Both the position numbers and the translations under genes were made by a program. The notes below the pieces were generated by a model that saw only the letters and a list, made by a program, of their open reading frames with translations, did not search any database and had not been told where the DNA came from. Positions 57,449 through 64,000 of a stretch of DNA of 64,000 nt are shown here, piece by piece. How positions within the stretch are numbered: position 1 is the stretch's first letter; each line of letters opens with the position of its first letter. Source of the DNA: Staphylotrichum longicolle (taxonomy: Eukaryota > Ascomycota > Sordariomycetes > Sordariales > Chaetomiaceae); assembly GCA_019096155.1 (NCBI GenBank), contig JAHCVI010000001.1, positions 5,084,001 to 5,148,000 of the forward strand. Direction: 5' to 3'.

Positions 57449-58464
57449 TTGCCTCGTCCGGGCCCACACTCTGGGTTTTCCTTGGATTAAGAACTCGCTA
57501 GGCCGCATCAACCAGGCCAGCACATCATTACTTTTCTCGTCGCTCGCTACAAGAACCATTTTTCTGCTGCATTGGGGCTTCTGTGGTGCATACACCGGCC
57601 ATACTCTACGGGTTTCTTCTCATGACGTTGACGAATCTCTCCTACTCCTCTCTCCTCACCATCGTCTCCTGTATCACCACCGCACTCTTCGACACAACCC
57701 TGTTGGGGCCGCCCACTAATCCGCGCCACTACCACTGAGGTGTGCGCATTACCACTTCGAGGCGCAGTCTGCTCATCCCACTCTGTCCGGCATCCTTTAA
57801 CGGTCTTTGGCGCATGTTTTCTTGTCACTGGCGAACATGGCGTTGGGATATACTCGGATTGTTGGCGCATGTGTTCACAAGATGGGTTGGTGGCTCAGAC
57901 AGCTTCTTCGCGCTCCTCGATTGCCGTTTCTTGGTGGTTCAAGAACGTTTCCTGTCTGGACATCTGAAGGCTGCGGAAAGCTGAGCGAGGAGTAAACGCA
58001 CAACTGGCACCCGACGATTCGACTTGAGGCAACGGCATTGCCATTCTGGCTGGATACTGGCCAGTCAATTTGACTTGGAAGCTTCCAGGGAGAGAAAGGG
58101 GGACAAGTTGGAAGAGCTGGTGTTGTAGAACAGCGGACAGTGTGTGAGATAGCGTTTGATGACTGAAATGAGAGAAAACTAAATTGGACATTCCTGTGCC
58201 TGGTGACAGAATAACTCAAGCCACAACGGTCATCTCCCCCTATGCTAAGGATGTTGTTGCCGTGTGTTCTAACGTTTGTCAGCAATGGCGATGTTCAATT
58301 TTCCAGAACTTCCAGAACATTGGATCTTGAACCGAGCTCGGACCAATCATGACATAAACCCCAGTACCTATTCCTCTGCCCGTGGTTAAACTTCAACAAA
58401 ACCATCTTCTCCCAGGAACCGCCACTCCAACCAGGGCAAACGAGGCTTCGCAAGCTTTAGCGAT
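57449..58464. other. apsA 3' region and cwc24 promoter
   Basis: 1.0 kb between two plus-strand genes, no gene recognised. Confidence 0.55.
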
Positions 58465-59589
58465 ATGGCAGACACAGAGACAACATCTGGCGACGCGCCA
58501 GTAGCCCCGATCGCCCCCGTGGCCATCTTTAAGAAGCGCGGCGCAAAGGGCAAGGCAAATCTCCGGAAGCGACCAGCAACACCGCCGCCCGCCAACGACA
58601 GCGACGACTCGGACTTCTCCTCCTCCGAGGACGAGGCCGGCCAGCGGATCAAGCGCAGGAAGCGCAACACGGGCGCGGTGGCTGCCTCCTCCAAAGACGC
58701 CGCCGCCGCCGCGGCGCCGGGCGCTGGCAAGCACGACAACCTCTCGGCGACCGTCTTCGAGGCCGACCGCAACGCCACCCTCGACAGCGGCAAGCACGAA
58801 GCGACCAAGCAGAGCAACTGGTTCGACGAGTCCGCCGACGGCGCCCTCTCCGCGCGCAACCTCCTTGGCTCCACACGGGCGATGCGCAAAGGCCACAGCA
58901 GCAGCAGCACAACAACAACAGCAGCAGCAGACGCAGCGCCGGACGGGACGTACCGCGGCCTCGCCAACCAGGCGACGTACATCCAGCGCAACCCCAACGC
59001 GCCGCAGCGGACGGTGGGGCCCATCAAGGCGCCGACCAACATCCGCACCATCACCATCACCGACATGGCGCCCGACGTGTGCAAGGACTACAAGCAGACG
59101 GGCTTCTGCGGCTTCGGCGACGGGTGCAAGTTCCTGCACGCGCGCGAGGACTACGCGCACGGGTGGCAGCTGGACAAGGAGTGGGAGAACGTGACCAAAG
59201 GGAAGAAGGTACTCGCGGGCACGGTGGTGGCCAGCGCGGACCGGAAGCTGGCGGGGGCCGAGGGCGAAAGGGGCGGGGACGAGGACGAAGAGGAGGCGGC
59301 CATGCTGGAAAACATACCGTTTGTGTGCATCATTTGCAGGGAGCCGTACAAGTCGCCGATCGTCACGCGGTGTGGGCACTACTTCTGCGAAGGGTGCGCG
59401 CTCAAGAGATACAGGAAGGACCCGAGCTGCGCGGCATGCGGGTCGGGGACGAACGGGGTGTTCAATGCCGCCAAGAGGTTACAGAAGTTGCTGGACAAGA
59501 AGAGGGAACGGGCAGCTAGACGGAGGCAGGAGGCGATAGAGGCGGGCGAGGAGGTCAGTGAGGAGGAGGAGGGGGGAGACGAGGAATAA
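58465..59589 (+). CDS. cwc24: Pre-mRNA-splicing factor Cwc24
   Basis: A 374-residue intron-free ORF. A CCCH zinc finger (C206-x8-C215-x5-C221-x3-H225, in DYKQTGFCGFGDGCKFLHAR) and a C3HC4 RING (CIICREPYKSPIVTRCGHYF, C288 to about C325) in this order define Cwc24 (human RNF113A), a Prp19-associated spliceosome factor that guards the 5' splice site before the first step. The N-terminus is acidic/basic with SSSSTTTTAAA between the conserved blocks, coded by AGC/ACA/GCA repeats near 58900-58933. The C-terminus is acidic. Convergent with atg3 across 217 bp of 3' sequence. Confidence 0.95.
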   Translation: MADTETTSGDAPVAPIAPVAIFKKRGAKGKANLRKRPATPPPANDSDDSDFSSSEDEAGQRIKRRKRNTGAVAASSKDAAAAAAPGAGKHDNLSATVFEADRNATLDSGKHEATKQSNWFDESADGALSARNLLGSTRAMRKGHSSSSTTTTAAADAAPDGTYRGLANQATYIQRNPNAPQRTVGPIKAPTNIRTITITDMAPDVCKDYKQTGFCGFGDGCKFLHAREDYAHGWQLDKEWENVTKGKKVLAGTVVASADRKLAGAEGERGGDEDEEEAAMLENIPFVCIICREPYKSPIVTRCGHYFCEGCALKRYRKDPSCAACGSGTNGVFNAAKRLQKLLDKKRERAARRRQEAIEAGEEVSEEEEGGDEE

Positions 59590-59806
59590 CTGATGAATGA
59601 ATCTAAGTCTCGTCATGTCCAATCTGTGGTATTGCGTGCTATATCGTTGCTCTTCTTGCTGCTTGCCAGCTGCAGTGCGCCCATACTCCGTTTGCCTGTC
59701 GCCGGCCCGCCCACCGTGATATGCTCTAACCCCATGAAGCAGCCGCAACGAAATCAGATAACCCTCAGGTCGACCCAATAAAAACCACTGTAGACAGAAC
59801 TAGAGA

Positions 59807-60947
59807 TCAGACACCCATCGTGAAATCGTGCTCGATGCCAGGAGTCACACTGGCGATAAACTGGGAGGTGGGGTTAGCCTGTGTTGACCAAGACAGAGCG
59901 ACAGATGAACGTACCTTTAGGAACACTACCAGATACTGGTCCACGCGGATCGCCACCTCCTGGTCGGCAGCGTCATGCTGCACCTCCTCCCACTCGTCGT
60001 TGTTATCGCTCGCGGTGTCTGCGCCGCCGACGCTGAGGTTGCCGATCTGTCCCTCCAACCCCTCCAGCCCCTGGCTGCTGCCTGCTGCCTGGCCGGCCTT
60101 CTGCCGCTCCCTCCGCAGCTTGAGTGCCGCGTCGGCGCGGTCGAGGAGGGTCTTCATGACCGAGGCGTGCTTGCACGGGTGTATGCTGGCCATCTTGACG
60201 TTGTTGGCAAAGAATGGGAAGTCTTCCAGGGTCACGGTCTTGTCCTTGTAATCGCCAACGATGTCCTCCATCATGAGGTGAGGCGGTAGCGGGGCGCCGT
60301 TGGGTTGATAGCCGGACAGGTACATGCGGGGGGTCTTGTACCACGGCGAGTAGGTGATGTACAACGAGTAGGTTCGCCTTCCGCTGCAGAGACAGAAGTC
60401 AGTATGGGATCGGATCGCCAGGTCCAAGAAGATATGCGGCTCACCTATTCTTGCCATCGGCATCAGCATCCCGGATGATGGCCTCGTCGTCCTCCTCGTC
60501 TTCCATATCCGGGATGTCGTCTTCTTCAATCACTTCCCTGTCGCCCACGTTCCCCGAGTCATCCATCGTCCGCACTTCCCGGACTTTGAGCGGTTGGGAG
60601 CTGGTCAGACCGCCCGTGCGCAGCCAGCCGTCATCGTCGCTGTTCTTGCCGCCCTCCACCACGGCTTCTTCGTGGCCGGCATCCCCCGCAAAGTCGTCGT
60701 TCAAGCGGCGGTTGCAGGGGACGTGGCGGGTGACGAGATACTGCTTGTTTGGCGGCAGATGGCTGATGCGCTTGGCTGGTGTCTCGGCGTCGGCCCACGA
60801 CCAGGAGGGGAACTTGAAGACGAGATAGTCGCCCGCTTCGACAAACTCCTCGGGCGTGATCTCGCCCGTCTTGCGGAACGTCGAAGTGTGGCTTGCAGGC
60901 GTGTACCTGTCGCGCAGGCTATTTACGGTTGAGTAGATGATGTTCAT
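59807..60947 (-). CDS. atg3: Autophagy E2-like enzyme Atg3
   Basis: Three exons: 60947-60445, 60383-59915 and 59860-59807, giving 341 residues, normal for fungi. It starts [20 protein letters not shown]. The catalytic Cys is C238 in [12 protein letters not shown]; other hallmarks are [27 protein letters not shown] and the C-terminal [17 protein letters not shown]. An acidic flexible region before residue 168 would bind Atg7/Atg12. Atg3 transfers Atg8 to phosphatidylethanolamine during autophagosome growth. The second intron (59914-59861, 54 nt) has no stop and is in frame, so an unspliced reading would insert 18 residues after VVFLK. Divergent from sla2. Confidence 0.95.
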
Positions 60948-61761
60948 GGTGGTGGGTGACCGGATATCGCGGTCGAGTTGCTCGTTGAGACGCGGGGTGA
61001 GGTCAGCGTTGTTGAGCGCGGGGTTCGATATGCAAGTCCAAGATCAACGGGGTGAGTTGTTGCTCGGATAGAAGACGCGGGTCGAGTGTAGGGAGTGCAA
61101 AATATCGAGGACCGAGTCAGACGATGGAGAAAATAAGGGCAACCGTTGGGCGAAGCACACAGATATCAAATGACGAGTCTGGGTTCCTCGTGACACAGCA
61201 GCTCCGGGGCAGGTGGCAGCCTGTAAAGTGGCAGCGCCAGTGACGAGCTTCCCCCCTGCCGGATGATAAAGCGGGCTTGGCGGTCGCGGGCAGGATTGGC
61301 GGGGTTGGAGCTTGGGCCCCGCTTTGCGTTGCAGGCACCTGATGGCCCCACAACGACATCCCAACCGCCCCCACTGACGCTATTGTGATTGGCGGGCGAG
61401 TTGCAGGTCCAGGGCAATCACCGCGCAACTTCCAAGACAGGCTGACGACGTTGGGAGGCGAGCAACGGACTCCACGGTCTAATTCCGTCTAATTTACCCT
61501 CGAATAGCTTCCTATTTTCCCCCTTCAACCTCGCCCGCGCGGCAACCCGTCCTCCTCAGCTTCGACCCGGCCCGTGCTGCAACTGCAGTGTTGCTGATGT
61601 GCCTGGCGCTGTCGGAACAAGCCCCTGACTCGGCGTCATCGGTGATTTGACTTGTCGCCTGCCGTCTGCTGTGTCGTCGTCCCGGTCCATCCACGGCTCT
61701 TTTGATTCGCACACCCACCCAAGCAGCCCAGCAACGCGGCATCGCTCTATAGGCGCCCAAC
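60948..61761. other. atg3/sla2 divergent promoter
   Basis: 814 bp shared upstream region; no gene seen. Composition is mixed, with C-rich leaders near both starts. Confidence 0.6.
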
Positions 61762-64000
61762 ATGGCCACAATACGCAGCCTCGACCATACCAAGTTCGTT
61801 TGCGCCTCCCCATCCCCCTTCCTTGTCCCATGGCGCGCCCTGCGACTCTCAGATCCCTCAGCTTCCTAGGCTGACCAGGTATCCCGCGCAGATCCGAGGC
61901 CGAACTGGCCGTCAACATCAAGAAGGCGACGAGCCCCGAGGAATCAGCCCCGAAGCGCAAGCATGTTCGGAGCTGCATCGTCTACACATGGGACCACAAG
62001 TCCTCCCAGTCCTTCTGGGCTGGGCTCAAGGTCCAGCCCATCATGGCCGACGAGGTCCAGACCTTCAAGGCCCTGATCACGGTCCACAAGGTTCTTCAGG
62101 AAGGGCATCCCGTCACACTGAAGGAGGCAATGGCGAACAGGGGGTGGATCGACAGCCTGAATCGCGGCATGGCTGGCGAGGGCATGCGCGGCTACGGTCC
62201 CCTGATCAAGGAATACGTCTACTACCTGCTTGCCAAGCTCTCGTTCCACAAGCAACATCCCGAGTTCAACGGCACGTTTGAATATGAGGAGTACATCAGC
62301 CTCAAGGCTATCAACGACCCCAACGAGGGCTACGAAACCATCACCGACCTCATGACCCTGCAAGACAAGATCGACCAGTTCCAGAAGCTGATTTTCTCCC
62401 ACTTCCGCAATGTGGGCAACAACGAGTGCAGAATTTCCGCCCTTGTGCCCCTTGTGACCGAGAGCTACGGCATCTACAAATTCATCACTAGCATGCTGAG
62501 GGCCATGCATTCTTGTGGGTTTCTATTTGTCCAAGGTCGATTCTCCCCTGTAAGCCAACTGACGATGTTCAGCTACTGGCGATAACGACGCCTTGGAGCC
62601 CCTCCGCCAGCGATACGATGCCCAGCACTACCGACTCGTCAAGTTCTACTACGAATGCTCGAACCTACGCTACCTCACCAGTCTTATCACCATTCCGAAG
62701 CTGCCCCAGGACCCGCCCAATCTGCTCGCAGAAGACGAGAATGCGCCAGCTCTTCCCGCCCGTCCCAAGCAGGAAATTGAGAAGCGGCCGACACCCCCAC
62801 CACCCCCGAAAACGGACGAGCCGGATGAGATTTCCGAGTTCTGGAAGAGCGAGATCGACCGGCAGAACCGGGAGTTTGAGGAGCAGCAGCGGGTTCTGGA
62901 GGCCCAGCAGCAAGCATCGCTTCAAGCACAGCAACAAGCCCAGCTTCAAGCACAGCGCGATTTCGAGGAACAGCAGCGGCGGTTGTTGGAGCAGCAACAG
63001 CTCGAGCAGGATGCGCTGAGGAATCAACAGGCGCAGTGGCAGACCCAGGGCCGGCTGGCCGAGCTGGAGCAGGAGAACCTCAATGCGCGCGCGCAGTATG
63101 AGCGAGATCAGCTGTTGCTGCAACAGTACGATCAGCGTGTCAAGGCCCTCGAGGGCGAGCTGCACCAGCTTCAGAATAACCTGGGCCAGCAAGTGGCAAG
63201 CAAGGATGACCAGATCCGCGCCCTGCAGGAACAGGTCAACACCTGGAGGACCAAGTACGAAGCCCTTGCAAAGCTGTACTCTCAGCTCCGCCATGAGCAT
63301 CTCGACCTCCTCCAGAAGTTCAAGTCGGTGCAACTCAAGGCTGCGTCTGCCCAGGAGGCGATTGACCGACGGGAGAAGCTCGAGCGTGAGATCAAGACAA
63401 AGAACCTCGAGCTCGCCGACATGATTCGCGAGCGCGACCGGGCCCTGCATGAGAGAGACAGGCTGCAGGGTTCCAACAAGGACGAGCTGGAGAAGTTGAA
63501 GCGCGAGCTCCGGATGGCCCTGGATCGTGCAGACAACCTGGAGCGCAGCAAGGGCAACGAGCTCTCCACCATGTTGGGCAAGTACAACCGCGAGATGGCA
63601 GATCTCGAGGAAGCACTGCGGAACAAGTCGCGGGCGCTGGAGGAAGCCCAATCCAAGTTGAGGGATGGCAGCTCAGACCTCGAGGCACTGCTCCGCGAGA
63701 AGGAGGAAGAGCTTGAGGTCTACAAGGCTGGCATGGACCAGACCTTGATCGAGCTCAATGAGCTGAAGAACAACCAGGGCACAAGCGACCAGGTGCTCGA
63801 CGGGCAGATTGATGCCCTGGTCCAGGTGCAACTGGACAAGATCAACGAGATTATCGACTCGGTGCTCCAGGCAGGCGTGCAGCGTGTCGACGATGCCATG
63901 TACGAGCTTGACTCGACCATGCAGGCGGGTAACCAGAACGCCTCGCCCTCGTACGTGCTCTCGCAGATTGAGAAGGCGTCTGCCAGCGCGACCGAGTTTG
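61762..64000 (+). CDS. sla2: Endocytic adaptor Sla2/End4, N-terminal part (runs off right edge)
   Basis: Exons 61762-61793, 61892-62514 and 62573 onward; the first exon has only 32 nt. The first ~270 residues are an ANTH domain (SEAELAVNIKKATSPEE, KRKHVRSCIVYTWDHKSS, FKALITVHKVLQEGHPV, RGYGPLIKEYVYYLL), which binds PI(4,5)P2. A Pro-rich linker (RPTPPPPPKTDEPDE) and a long Gln/Glu-rich coiled coil follow, still open at base 64000. The missing C-terminus should hold the actin-binding talin-HATCH (I/LWEQ) domain. Sla2/HIP1 couples membrane to actin during endocytosis and polar growth. In most Pezizomycotina this gene borders the MAT locus. Confidence 0.96.

Noticed and set aside
58393..59379. 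328-codon minus-strand ORF opposite cwc24
   Set aside because: Shadow of the GC-rich cwc24 codons; the sense strand carries clear CCCH and RING fingers.

Overview
This window is nuclear DNA from a filamentous ascomycete, most likely a Sordariomycete (Sordariales-like). Genes are broken by short GT-AG introns (54 to about 177 bp), coding regions are GC-rich, promoters are pyrimidine-rich, and several proteins are typical of Pezizomycotina (RfeG, ApsA with an Mcp5-type PH domain, HAL-type kinase). No tRNA, rRNA, intact transposon or CRISPR array was recognised by eye.

Left part (1-31 kb) is gene-sparse: the C-terminus of DNA polymerase eta (cut by the left edge), RfeG, a ten-exon importin of the Nmd5/Sxm1 (importin-7/8) type, a HAL4/SAT4-type Ser/Thr kinase and a 643-residue coiled-coil protein I cannot assign. 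They are separated by long stretches without a convincing gene (2.2, 4.3, 4.7 and 9.7 kb). Two of these hold degenerate repeats or simple-sequence tracts.

Right part (31-64 kb) is compact and almost entirely housekeeping: IMP-specific 5'-nucleotidase Isn1, a small secreted protein built from two copies of a ten-cysteine module, the SMP-domain lipid-transfer protein Nvj2 (Tex2 type), a divergent ribosomal pair eL21/uS4 (Rpl21/Rps9), splicing factor Slu7, translesion polymerase Rev3, nuclear-migration anchor ApsA/Num1, splicing factor Cwc24, autophagy E2 Atg3, and the 5' part of Sla2, which runs off the right edge. SLA2 is the classic flank of the mating-type (MAT) locus in Pezizomycotina. From memory, TEX2, L21, S9 and REV3 also lie near MAT in some species. 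The window therefore looks like the SLA2-side flank of MAT, with the idiomorph probably beyond the right edge. No alpha-box or HMG-box gene was seen here.

Three otherwise healthy genes (rps9, rev3, apsA) carry frame breaks. Nearly all look like one base lost from a C or G run, clustered at 41.87-41.98, 48.77-49.03 and 54.16 kb. Because rps9 is essential and the downstream frames remain well conserved, assembly or sequencing error is the likeliest cause. Two introns have lengths divisible by three and no stop (rfeG 66 nt, atg3 54 nt), so gene finders would read through them.

I see no previously undescribed multi-gene system. The best candidates for new biology are the duplicated ten-cysteine secreted protein, the unassigned 643-residue protein behind a 9.7 kb gene desert, and the unexplained repeats downstream of rfeG.
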